Position numbers and translations under genes: made by a program
Shown here: in pieces, positions 1 through 7,111 of the stretch
Numbering within the stretch: the first letter of the stretch is position 1
Layout: the number at the start of each line of letters is the position of its first letter
The notes under the pieces: generated by a model
Told to the model about the DNA's origin: nothing
Databases searched by the model: none
What the model saw: only the letters and a program-made list of their open reading frames with translations
NCBI RefSeq assembly: GCF_030408715.1
Contig: NZ_CP047202.1
Coordinates: forward strand, 582,287 to 646,286
From: Corynebacterium confusum
Lineage (GTDB): Bacteria; Actinomycetota; Actinomycetes; Mycobacteriales; Mycobacteriaceae
Direction of reading: 5' to 3'
Length of the DNA: 64,000 bases

Positions 1-214
1 GCATGTCGGTCTCGACGAAGGAGTCTTCGTCCAGCAGGTAGTCCAAGCGCTCGCGGGCGGTCAGGCGCTCCTGGGAGTGCACCTTCTCGAAGGCCTTCTG
101 GCCCAGGGGTGCCTCGGCCTCGGCGCGGCGGCGTTTAAGCTCGGCGATCTTGCCGGCGGTGGTGTTGGCGTCGTTCAAGCTGTCTAGTTCCGTCAAACGT
201 GAGGAAATGGTCAT
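1..214 (-). CDS. accD: Acyl-CoA carboxylase beta subunit, N-terminal part (partial)
   Basis: Only the first 71 codons are inside the window; the gene continues past base 1. The protein starts MTISSRLTELDSLNDA and goes on through QERLTARERLDYLLDE, the typical opening of the carboxyltransferase beta subunit (DtsR/AccD/PccB family) that carboxylates acetyl- or propionyl-CoA together with a biotin-bearing alpha subunit. The ATG is complementary to 212-214. In C. glutamicum the dtsR genes lie close to birA, purK and purE, as here, which supports the call. A possible -10 box (TAGAAT) lies about 33 bases upstream. Whether it is the acetyl- or the longer acyl-CoA enzyme cannot be told from this piece. 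Confidence 0.85.
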   Translation of the reverse strand, partial: MTISSRLTELDSLNDANTTAGKIAELKRRRAEAEAPLGQKAFEKVHSQERLTARERLDYLLDEDSFVETDM

Positions 215-246
215 GTTTAGGGATGGTAGTGCGAAAAGTCCCCTCC

Positions 247-252
247 ATTCTA
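247..252 (-). promoter_or_regulatory. Possible -10 box of accD
   Basis: On the minus strand the hexamer TAGAAT lies 33 bases before the accD ATG, leaving room for a leader of about 25 bases. No good -35 hexamer is seen 16-18 bases further up, so this is a weak call. Confidence 0.3.
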
Positions 253-474
253 GACCCAACCGGCGTTAATTTTGCATGAGAAACGAAATTCGCAGCTCGC
301 GAGTCAAATATGAGATTGTCCTCACGTTTTTCCTGGGCCTCCGGGTTGCCCCCATTAGGGGGTACGCACCGCTGCCGATGTCGCTCCGCTGCCGCCGTTG
401 CCGCCCCGCCCTGCTGTAGCCAGAGAGTCCCGCCCGCGGTTCCTGCCGGAAGTTTCCACCTGCCCTTGCGCAGG

Positions 475-506
475 AGCTTCCGGGAAGCTTAAAATCTCCG
501 TATAGT
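475..506 (+). promoter_or_regulatory. Promoter and palindromic operator candidate for the secreted-protein operon
   Basis: TATAGT at 501-506 is a good -10 box and places the transcript start near 513. Overlapping the -35 position is a perfect 7-1-7 palindrome, AGCTTCCGGGAAGCT (475-489); a related half-match, GGAAGTTTCC, lies at 448-457. A palindrome in this place is typical of a regulator site, but the protein that binds is unknown. The rest of the 340-base gap between accD and the operon holds no convincing gene. Confidence 0.4.
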
Positions 507-554
507 TCAGTGAAGGGGTCTTGGGCCGCACTCTCAAGACAAGGAACCCTTAAA

Positions 555-1865
555 GTGCACGCACCCAAGGCGTTAAACGTAGGGAAGAAGGGCTGGGCAC
601 GAGCAGCCGTCGCCATCGTCGCGGCGGCACTGGTCCCGCTGGTAGCCAGCCCCGCAGTTCCGGCACGGGCCGTTCCGCCCATGCCGCAGGGATACCCTAT
701 TGCCAACCTCTACAAGTCCTGCGATGCCGCCGGCAAGAACAACCCGGAGCCCGAGTGGCGCTTCGGGGAGACCGGGCGTCGCTACCTCAGCGACGGCACG
801 CTCCAATTCACCAACACCACCGATCAGGAAGTTCCCTACACCGCCGAGGTGGAAACGGGCACCAACCACGAGATCGATGCCAACTCCAAGGCCAAGCTGC
901 CCAATGGCTGGGACACGACCGCCAAGTCCGACATCGGCCTGAAGATGACCAACGGCTGGCGCGACACCGAGACCTTCGGCCCGGTCAAGCTGGCCCCGGG
1001 TGAATCCTTCCGCGTCGAATACGGCGTCATCGAGAAGGACTTCATCTCCATGTTCGTCAGCTGCAACGACGGCCGCCTGGAAAACACCCCGGGCTCAAAC
1101 GTCGTGCGCGGCACCGGCCCGGCCGAGCGTTACGCGTTCGCCTACATCATCCGGGCGGACGGCACGGTCTCCGATCTGGCCATGGAGATCCCCTCGCGTT
1201 CCCCGGGCGCGAACAGTAAGCCCATCGACGGCACCTATACCTCCGTGTCCGGTCCCAGCCTGGAAAAGATCGCCGATCCGGCCCGCGACGAGGTCGTCGA
1301 ACCGACCACCGAGCCGCAGCGCGAGGACGACTGGCCCAACGAGGGCGACGCCTGCCAGGCCGGCACCCGCACCTGGTACCCGCTGGACATCACCGCCGTC
1401 CAGCCGACCTACCGCAAGCCAGGCTATTCCACCGACTTCCTCAACTGGTCGAAGAAGGATTACGAGTATGCCCCGGTCACCGACTTCGTCGTCGGCGCCG
1501 AGCACCACCCGTACACCAACTGGCAGGGCAACCGCGGTGACATCCCGCGCGGCTGGCTCGAGTCCGTCGGCGCCGTCAAGCGCGCTTACATGCCGGTCGG
1601 CACGGAGCTGGGCCACGTGGACCTGGCTGCCGGGGAGCGCGTGCGCGTCGAGTACGGCACGACGATGACCCGCATCAACTACCGCGAAATCACCTGCGGC
1701 AAGGACGGCAAGTACAGCCTGACCTCGAACTACAAGCAGACCTCGGCGCCCAGCGGTTTCTGGGCCGAGGCCACCATCACCAGCCCGGGCGGGGCCAAGC
1801 GCACCGTCGATGTCACCCCGGACGAGTACCGGTCGCTGCCGGTGCCCACCCAGTCCACCTACTAA
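555..1865 (+). CDS. Secreted two-repeat protein of an aerolysin-like family (first of three)
   Basis: A 436-residue exported protein with a basic start, a hydrophobic stretch (AVAIVAAALVPLVAS) and an Ala-x-Ala cleavage site. The mature part holds two related repeats (roughly residues 50-200 and 265-415). Each has a Cys near its start and another near its end and contains a strand ending in FRVEYG or VRVEYG after a Pro/Ala-Gly turn (APGESFRVEYG and AAGERVRVEYG). This matches the GPY-x3-PG-x6-GW segment of the next two genes, so all are paralogues. A GTG at 510 is in frame, but it lies upstream of the transcript start predicted from the TATAGT box and has no ribosome site; the GTG at 555 has AAGGA nine bases upstream. 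Function is unknown; the beta-rich core suggests a pore-forming or cell-surface protein. Confidence 0.7.
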   Translation: MHAPKALNVGKKGWARAAVAIVAAALVPLVASPAVPARAVPPMPQGYPIANLYKSCDAAGKNNPEPEWRFGETGRRYLSDGTLQFTNTTDQEVPYTAEVETGTNHEIDANSKAKLPNGWDTTAKSDIGLKMTNGWRDTETFGPVKLAPGESFRVEYGVIEKDFISMFVSCNDGRLENTPGSNVVRGTGPAERYAFAYIIRADGTVSDLAMEIPSRSPGANSKPIDGTYTSVSGPSLEKIADPARDEVVEPTTEPQREDDWPNEGDACQAGTRTWYPLDITAVQPTYRKPGYSTDFLNWSKKDYEYAPVTDFVVGAEHHPYTNWQGNRGDIPRGWLESVGAVKRAYMPVGTELGHVDLAAGERVRVEYGTTMTRINYREITCGKDGKYSLTSNYKQTSAPSGFWAEATITSPGGAKRTVDVTPDEYRSLPVPTQSTY

Positions 1866-1925
1866 CACCCCGGCCGCCTACTAACCCCAGGCCACCCAAA
1901 ACCACATATTTCAAGGAGTTTCCTC

Positions 1926-2528
1926 ATGCACGCATTCAACGCAATCTCTTCCCGCGCCCTCGCCGGCCTGACCGGCCTGGCCCTGGCCGGCGGCATCGTC
2001 GCCGCCGCGTCCGGCGCCCCGGCCGCCCAGGCCCTGCCGGCCCGTGACCTGGGCCCGGCTAACCCGACCGTCATCGGCGAGCAGTGCGCCAACCCGGGCG
2101 ATACCGGCCAGACCGTCGACATCAAGCGCACCTACTTCGACGGCTCCGCCGGCACCTGGACCGTGTCCAACTACAACGACGAGCCGCTGCCGGTGACCCG
2201 CTCCATCAAGGAGACTAAAACCAAGACCTGGAACGTCTCCGCCGGCATCGACTTCAAGCTGCTGGATCTCATCAACATCAGCTTCTCCTCCAGCTACACC
2301 GACAGCCAGTCCTACGAGGTCGGCGAGCAGGTCGGCCCGTACAACATCGCCCCGGGCAAGACCGCGGTGCTCAAGGCCGGCTGGGTCGTCTCCGACTTCG
2401 AGGGCCAGAAGACCGTCTGCGGCTCCGACCACACCTGGCAGCCCAACGGCGGCAAGTTCACCGCCACCCTGCCGAAGGAGCGCCACGTCCAGGTCTCCAC
2501 CCGCGACAACACTGATTGGGGCGAGTAA
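1926..2528 (+). CDS. Small secreted aerolysin/ETX-like protein (second of three)
   Basis: A 200-residue exported protein. The signal peptide spans about residues 1-36, with cleavage after AAQA. After the first Cys comes a Ser/Thr-rich alternating beta pattern: NYNDEPLPVTRSIKETKTKT, then a glycine turn, then ISFSSSYTDSQSYEVGEQ, then GPYNIAPGKT, and a second Cys near residue 165. Paired long Ser/Thr-rich strands followed by a pro-gly hinge are what aerolysin/ETX/MTX2 pore formers show in their insertion region; the fold assignment is inference, not a database hit. AAGGAG precedes the ATG, 60 bases after the upstream gene. The stop is only two bases from the next start, so the three genes form one operon. 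Confidence 0.75.
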   Translation: MHAFNAISSRALAGLTGLALAGGIVAAASGAPAAQALPARDLGPANPTVIGEQCANPGDTGQTVDIKRTYFDGSAGTWTVSNYNDEPLPVTRSIKETKTKTWNVSAGIDFKLLDLINISFSSSYTDSQSYEVGEQVGPYNIAPGKTAVLKAGWVVSDFEGQKTVCGSDHTWQPNGGKFTATLPKERHVQVSTRDNTDWGE

Positions 2529-2530
2529 GC

Positions 2531-3124
2531 ATGGCGGGAAAGCGGCGCGCCGGACTCGCGGCGCTGTGCCTGCCGGTGGTGGTGGCGCTGGGCTACCCGG
2601 CATCGGCAAGCGCGGTCTCCCCGGCGGCGGATTTCGAGCTGCCGCAGCGCTGGAATGACGATTTCGCCCCGGGTTCGCACTGCGCGACGCCCGGCTTCAC
2701 GGGCACCTATGTCACCGCGCAGCGGCGCTGGTTCAAGCAGACCGATGCCACCAGCGTGGCCAACCACACCGACGGTCCCGTGCCGGTCAGCCACACCGTG
2801 ACCCAGGCGCGCACCCAGACCATCGAGGTCAGCGCCGGGGTCACCGGCGAGGGCGAGCTGGCCAAGGTGTTGACCCAGACCTACGGCTTCAACTACGTCT
2901 CCGAGCAGCACTGGAAGCTGAAGCAGAAGGTCGGCCCGTACACCCTGCCGCCGCAGTCGCAGGGCCAGCTGGTCTGGGGCTTTACGATGCTCGACGTCGA
3001 CGCCCAGGACGTGCGCTGCAGCACCGACCAGGTCTGGGAGCCGACCGGCAAGCCCTACCAGGCCAGCGCCCCGGAGGCGAAGTACTCCGAGCTGCGGCTG
3101 GGCGATGCCCCGGACTGGGGCTAG
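2531..3124 (+). CDS. Small secreted aerolysin/ETX-like protein (third of three)
   Basis: A 197-residue paralogue of the gene before it. It has a signal peptide ending ASASA, two cysteines spaced as in its neighbour, the strand VPVSHTVTQARTQTIEVSAG, a second strand pair, and the signature VGPYTLPPQ followed by LVWGF. The two proteins share the pattern C-A-x-P-G-x-T-G near the first Cys and W-x-P after the second. The ATG at 2531 sits two bases after the preceding stop, which implies translational coupling; an upstream TTG in the same frame would overlap the earlier gene and is rejected. The gene ends two bases before the convergent GH13 gene, so no terminator fits between them. Confidence 0.75.
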   Translation: MAGKRRAGLAALCLPVVVALGYPASASAVSPAADFELPQRWNDDFAPGSHCATPGFTGTYVTAQRRWFKQTDATSVANHTDGPVPVSHTVTQARTQTIEVSAGVTGEGELAKVLTQTYGFNYVSEQHWKLKQKVGPYTLPPQSQGQLVWGFTMLDVDAQDVRCSTDQVWEPTGKPYQASAPEAKYSELRLGDAPDWG

Positions 3125-3126
3125 CG

Positions 3127-4629
3127 CTAGTTCAGGTACTCGGCCGGCAGCCAGCTGTAGCCGTAGGGGCCCAGATCGACCGGTCCCAGATCCACCGGAT
3201 CGGCGGAGAAGTTGTGCAGGCACAGCAGGCCGCCGCGCTGGAAGCCCAGGACCGCCTCGTGGCCGGTCTCAACGGGCTCGAATTCGGCCGTGCCCAGCTC
3301 GGGGTGGGCGTGCCGGGCGGCGATCATGCGGCGCACAGTGTGCAGCAGCGAGTCCTCGTTGTTGGCCTGCGCGGCCACGGAGGCCCCGCCGACCACGGCC
3401 CAGCGCTGCGGGGCGCGGGTGCTAAAGCCGGCGTGCTCGGTCTCGTCCCACTGCATCGGGGTGCGCACGGCGTGCCGGTCGGGCAGCGCCGGGTTGTCCA
3501 GCATCCCGATCTCGTCGCCGTAGTAAATAAACGGGGCGCCGGGCAGGGTGAACAGGAGCGAGAACATCAGCTCCACCTTCCGGCGGTCGCCGCCCATCAG
3601 CGGCATCAGCCGGCGGGCGATGCCCAGGTGGGCCCGCATGGCATCGTCCGGCAGGTAGGCCGCGTACATCTGCTCGCGCACGGACTCGTCGACCATCTCC
3701 AGGGTCAGCTCGTCGTGGTTGCGCAGGAAGGTGCCCCACTGGCAGCTGGCGGGCAGGGATCCGAGATCGTCCATGATCTCGTAGACCGGGGTGGCCGAGT
3801 TCAGCGCCAGCGCCTGGTAGAGGCGCGGCATGACGGGGAAGTTGAAGACCATGTGGAAGCGGTTGCCGGCGCCGAAGAACTCGCGCGTTTCGGCCGGCGG
3901 CTGGTTGGCCTCGGCGATCATGACGGCGCCGGGGAACTCGGCATCGATAAGCGCGCGGATCTCCTCGATGAAGGCGATGGTCTCCGGCAGGGACTCGCCG
4001 CCCAGCCCGTCGCGCTCGTAGAGGTAGGGGATGGCGTCCAAGCGGAAGCCGTCGATGCCCTTGCCCAGCCAGAAGCGGATGACGTTTTTGACCTCCTCGC
4101 GCACCGCCGGGTTGTCGTAGTTGAGATCCGGCTGGTGGGAGTAGAAGCGGTGGAAGTAGTACTGTTCGCGCACCGGATCCCACGCCCAGTTGGACTCCTC
4201 GACGTCAGTGAAGATGACGCGGATTTCCGGGTAGCGGTTCGGATCGTCGCCCCAGACGTAGTAGTCGCCGTAGGGCCCGTCCGGGTCCTGCCGGGAGGCC
4301 TGGAACCAGCGGTGATCGGAGGAGGTGTGGTTCAGCGCCAGGTCGGTGATGATGCGCATGCCGCGGGCGTGGATGGCGGCGATGAGCTCCTCGACGTCTT
4401 CCATGCTGCCGTAGACCGGGTTGACCTCGTAGTAGTCGGCGATGTCGTACCCGTCGTCGCGCAGCGGGGAGGCGTAGAAGGGCGGCAGCCACAGGCAATC
4501 GATGCCCAGCCACTGCAGGTAGTCCAGCTTCTCCGTCACGCCACTCAGCGTGCCGATGCCATCTCCCCTGCCGTCCTTAAAGGCGTGCACCAGGGCTTGG
4601 TAGAAGACGGCGTTGTGGTACCAGCTCAT
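3127..4629 (-). CDS. GH13 trehalose synthase-like alpha-glucan enzyme
   Basis: A 500-residue cytoplasmic (beta/alpha)8 enzyme closest to trehalose synthase TreS (maltose-trehalose interconversion) or a related alpha-glucosidase. The GH13 catalytic triad is visible: Asp198 in GFRLDA, Glu240 in AEANQ and Asp306 in LRNHDE. QASRQDPDGPYGDYYVW and PMQW are TreS hallmarks. It is about 100 residues shorter than full TreS proteins. The start is the ATG at 4629, where it overlaps the upstream gene's TGA as ATGA; an in-frame extension upstream would run through that gene. Being last in the sugar-importer operon, it probably processes the imported disaccharide, which would let the cell use trehalose or maltose. 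The exact substrate is not provable here. Confidence 0.85.
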   Translation of the reverse strand: MSWYHNAVFYQALVHAFKDGRGDGIGTLSGVTEKLDYLQWLGIDCLWLPPFYASPLRDDGYDIADYYEVNPVYGSMEDVEELIAAIHARGMRIITDLALNHTSSDHRWFQASRQDPDGPYGDYYVWGDDPNRYPEIRVIFTDVEESNWAWDPVREQYYFHRFYSHQPDLNYDNPAVREEVKNVIRFWLGKGIDGFRLDAIPYLYERDGLGGESLPETIAFIEEIRALIDAEFPGAVMIAEANQPPAETREFFGAGNRFHMVFNFPVMPRLYQALALNSATPVYEIMDDLGSLPASCQWGTFLRNHDELTLEMVDESVREQMYAAYLPDDAMRAHLGIARRLMPLMGGDRRKVELMFSLLFTLPGAPFIYYGDEIGMLDNPALPDRHAVRTPMQWDETEHAGFSTRAPQRWAVVGGASVAAQANNEDSLLHTVRRMIAARHAHPELGTAEFEPVETGHEAVLGFQRGGLLCLHNFSADPVDLGPVDLGPYGYSWLPAEYLN

Positions 4630-4895
4630 GTTTGGTCTTTCTGTTGAGGAAGGGTGTTTCGGGGCGCCGTGTTTTGGGCCGCGGTGCGCGGCTGCGTGCT
4701 CGGTCCGGTCCGGGCCAGGTGCGCGCGCTTGGCACGGTAGATCCCGTACAGCGCCAGGCACAAGACTCCGGCCAGAAGGTCGGGCCAGATCGCCGGTTCG
4801 GGGCGGAAGAGGTTGACCACGGCCTGGATGAGAGCCAAGGCGGCGAAGAAGCCGCAAAACCCTAAGGCCGTGTCCCAGAGGAGGGAGTAGCGCAT
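4626..4895 (-). CDS. Small two-helix membrane protein of the sugar-importer operon
   Basis: An 89-residue protein with two predicted membrane helices (LLWDTALGFCGFFAALALIQ and WPDLLAGVLCLALYGIY) and a polar, Thr/Gln-rich C-terminal tail. It lies eight bases after the second permease gene and overlaps the GH13 gene by ATGA. The C. glutamicum trehalose importer (tus) locus also carries a small membrane protein gene of unknown role, so this is probably its counterpart. It could assist assembly of the importer; that is inference. Confidence 0.7.
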   Translation of the reverse strand: MRYSLLWDTALGFCGFFAALALIQAVVNLFRPEPAIWPDLLAGVLCLALYGIYRAKRAHLARTGPSTQPRTAAQNTAPRNTLPQQKDQT

Positions 4896-4902
4896 GCGGC
4901 GC

Positions 4903-5742
4903 CTAGCCCTTGACTCCGCCGGCGGTCAGGCCGGCCACGATCCGGTGCTGGAAGATCAGGACCATGATGATGAGCGGGATGGTCACCAGGGCGCCGGCGG
5001 CCATGGTGGCCGCGTAGGGGTACTCGAAGGCCGAGGGCCCGGAGAAGCGCGCGATGGCCACGGTGACCGGCTCGGTGTCGGTGGAGGAGAGCTGGCGGGC
5101 CAGCATGAACTCGTTCCAGGTGGTGATGAACGCGATGATGGCCGTGGTGAACAGGGCCGGGGCGGCCAAGGGCAGCAAAATCATGCGGAAGGCCTGCGCC
5201 TTGGTGGCGCCGTCGACGCGAGCGGCCTCCTCCAGCTCCCAGGGCAGCTGCCTAAAGAAGCTGAGCAGGGTGTAGATGGTCAGCGGGAGGGCGAAGGAGA
5301 TGTTCGGGATAATCATGGCCCGGTAGGTGCCGATCCAGTCCAGGTCGCCGAAGAGCTGGAAGAGCGGGGTGACCAGCGCGATGGCCGGAAACATGGAGGC
5401 CGCCAGGATGACGCCGGTGACGATCCCCTTGCCCGGGAACTCGTAGCGCGCCAGGGCGTAGGCGGTGAACACGCCCACCAGCACGGCTAGGGCGGTGGTG
5501 ACCAGGGAGATGACCAGCGAGTTGGTCAGGGCCCCGAGGAAGTCGTTGCCCTTGTCGGTGGCCAGGGCGTCACGGAAATTGTCCAGGGTCAGGTGGGTCG
5601 GCCACGGGGTGGTGTCAAAGGTGTGGTCCTTGTGCCGCAGGGCGGTCACGACCATCCAGTAGAAGGGGGCTAGGCCCCAGAGGATGATGAAGAGGATGCC
5701 GGCGAAGTGGCCCACGGTTCCCCAGGAGATGCGCGGTTTCAT
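4903..5742 (-). CDS. ABC sugar importer, inner-membrane permease (MalG/TusG type)
   Basis: A 279-residue permease with about six membrane helices. The cytoplasmic EAA loop, ELEEAARVDGATKAQAFRMI, docks to the ATPase. This is the MalG-type CUT1 family that imports di- and oligosaccharides. Its ATG shares one base with the stop of the preceding permease (TAATG), so the two subunits are translated together. Synteny with accD-birA-purKE and the small membrane protein next door points to the Corynebacterium trehalose uptake system as the best match. No ATPase gene lies in this operon within the window. Confidence 0.85.
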   Translation of the reverse strand: MKPRISWGTVGHFAGILFIILWGLAPFYWMVVTALRHKDHTFDTTPWPTHLTLDNFRDALATDKGNDFLGALTNSLVISLVTTALAVLVGVFTAYALARYEFPGKGIVTGVILAASMFPAIALVTPLFQLFGDLDWIGTYRAMIIPNISFALPLTIYTLLSFFRQLPWELEEAARVDGATKAQAFRMILLPLAAPALFTTAIIAFITTWNEFMLARQLSSTDTEPVTVAIARFSGPSAFEYPYAATMAAGALVTIPLIIMVLIFQHRIVAGLTAGGVKG

Positions 5743-6866
5743 TACTTGGCCTCCTTCTTGGACTTGGCAGAGGCGGGTACGGCAGAGGCAGGCGCTGCCG
5801 ACGCGGTGCTTGCCGATGCCGCCGCTTGTTCGGCCGGGGACTCACCCGGGGCCTTCTTCCGGCCCCCGGGCAGGCCTCGCCGGGCCCGCCGCCGGCGGGG
5901 CTCCTCGGCGGTGCCCGCGATGTTGGCGCCCAGGAAGCGGATGAGGATGAAGGCGACGAAGAAGATCAGCAGGAAGATCAGGGTGGACAGCGCGGAGGCG
6001 GAGCTGAAATTGCCCTGGCGCATGTCCTCGACGACCAGCTGGGAGATGGTGGCGGTCGGCGAGTTCGAGGAGCTGGAAATCATGATGACCGGCAGGTCGT
6101 ACATCCGAAGCGCGTCGAGGGTGCGGAAGAGGATGGCCACCATCAGGGCCGGCCGGACCAGCGGCAGGGTGATGCGGGTGAAAACCTGCAGGCGGCTGGC
6201 GCCGTCCATGCGGGCGGCCTCGTAGACGTCCTTCGGGATCATCTGCAGGCCGGCGAGGATGAGCAGGGCCATGAACGGGGAGGTCTTCCACACGTCGGCG
6301 ATGATGACGGCCAGGCGGGCGTAGAAGGGGTCGGTGGTCCAGGCGATGTCGGCGCCGAGCAGGGAGTTGACCACGCCCTGCGGGGCGAACATGAACTGCC
6401 ACAGCTTGGCGGTCACGGCGGTGGGGATGGCCCAGGGGATGAGGACGGCGGCGCGCACGAAGCCACGGCCGCGGTAGTTGCCGTTCATGATGAGCGCCAT
6501 GGCCATGCCCAGGATGGTCTCGAGGGTTACGGTCACGACGGTAAAAAACAGCGTGATCTGCACGGCCGGCCAGAAGTCGGTCGCGATGACCCCGGGCGGG
6601 CAGGTGGCGGCCACGCCGGACGGCGACATGCACTGGTTGGTGATCCAGTACAGGTAGTTGTCCAGCCCGGCGAACTGGCCCTCGACGAAGAGCCCGGTGG
6701 TCGGGTCGAGCTGCCGGTTGCCCTTGAACGACAGGATGATGGCCCGGATGACGGGGTAGCCGATGACGATCGCCAGCACGATGATCGCGGGCGCGATGAA
6801 CCCGGCGGGCACCCAGGCCCGAGACTTGGGCGAGGGGCGGCGCCGTTGGGCGGTTTTCTCGGTCAC
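5742..6866 (-). CDS. ABC sugar importer, inner-membrane permease (MalF/TusF type)
   Basis: A 374-residue CUT1 permease with an N-terminal helix (FIAPAIIVLAIVIGYPVIRA), five further helices, and an EAA loop DVYEAARMDGASRLQVF. A periplasmic-side insert (residues about 50-90) carries two cysteines. After the last helix there is an unusual 60-residue tail: an Arg-rich stretch (EEPRRRRARRGLPGG) followed by Ala/Ser repeats and a Lys-rich end. That tail is not needed for transport in the family and may be a low-complexity extension. It lies 245 bases downstream of the binding-protein gene, across an imperfect hairpin. Confidence 0.85.
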   Translation of the reverse strand: MTEKTAQRRRPSPKSRAWVPAGFIAPAIIVLAIVIGYPVIRAIILSFKGNRQLDPTTGLFVEGQFAGLDNYLYWITNQCMSPSGVAATCPPGVIATDFWPAVQITLFFTVVTVTLETILGMAMALIMNGNYRGRGFVRAAVLIPWAIPTAVTAKLWQFMFAPQGVVNSLLGADIAWTTDPFYARLAVIIADVWKTSPFMALLILAGLQMIPKDVYEAARMDGASRLQVFTRITLPLVRPALMVAILFRTLDALRMYDLPVIMISSSSNSPTATISQLVVEDMRQGNFSSASALSTLIFLLIFFVAFILIRFLGANIAGTAEEPRRRRARRGLPGGRKKAPGESPAEQAAASASTASAAPASAVPASAKSKKEAK

Positions 6867-7020
6867 GCGCTTGGCCTTTCTGATGTTTGCTCGACTGCTG
6901 CGAATTAACTCTGCGGCGAACTAGCGCTGCTGTGCGGCGTGCAATGGTTTGCACTGAGGATGGCACTGATCATAACGCACGGCCCCGACGCAGCCTCGAA
7001 ACTCGCCGTGGTCATACAAA

Positions 7021-7065
7021 AGCGAACGATGCCACCTCGCCGTACGGGAAGGGGCGTCGTTCGCT
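7021..7065 (-). terminator. Hairpin between binding protein and permease genes
   Basis: A 13-base stem, AGCGAACGATGCC paired with GGCGTCGTTCGCT with one G-U type mismatch, 19-base loop, followed on the minus strand by TTTGTATG. The run of T is weak, so it is more likely a partial terminator or RNA-stabilising structure than a full stop. Such structures allow more binding protein than permease to be made. Confidence 0.55.
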
Positions 7066-7111
7066 AGGTTCATGTCCGGCCGGGCCGGGCGGGCCTGAGG
7101 CCTGGGAGGTT

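Noticed and set aside
510-512. GTG at 510 as start of the first secreted protein
   Set aside because: It precedes the transcript start predicted from TATAGT (501-506) and has no ribosome site; GTG 555 has AAGGA at the right distance.
3214-4647. 477-codon open frame opposite the GH13 gene
   Set aside because: Antisense shadow of a high-GC gene with full catalytic motifs; its translation is low-complexity Val/Gly/His-rich and lacks a ribosome site.
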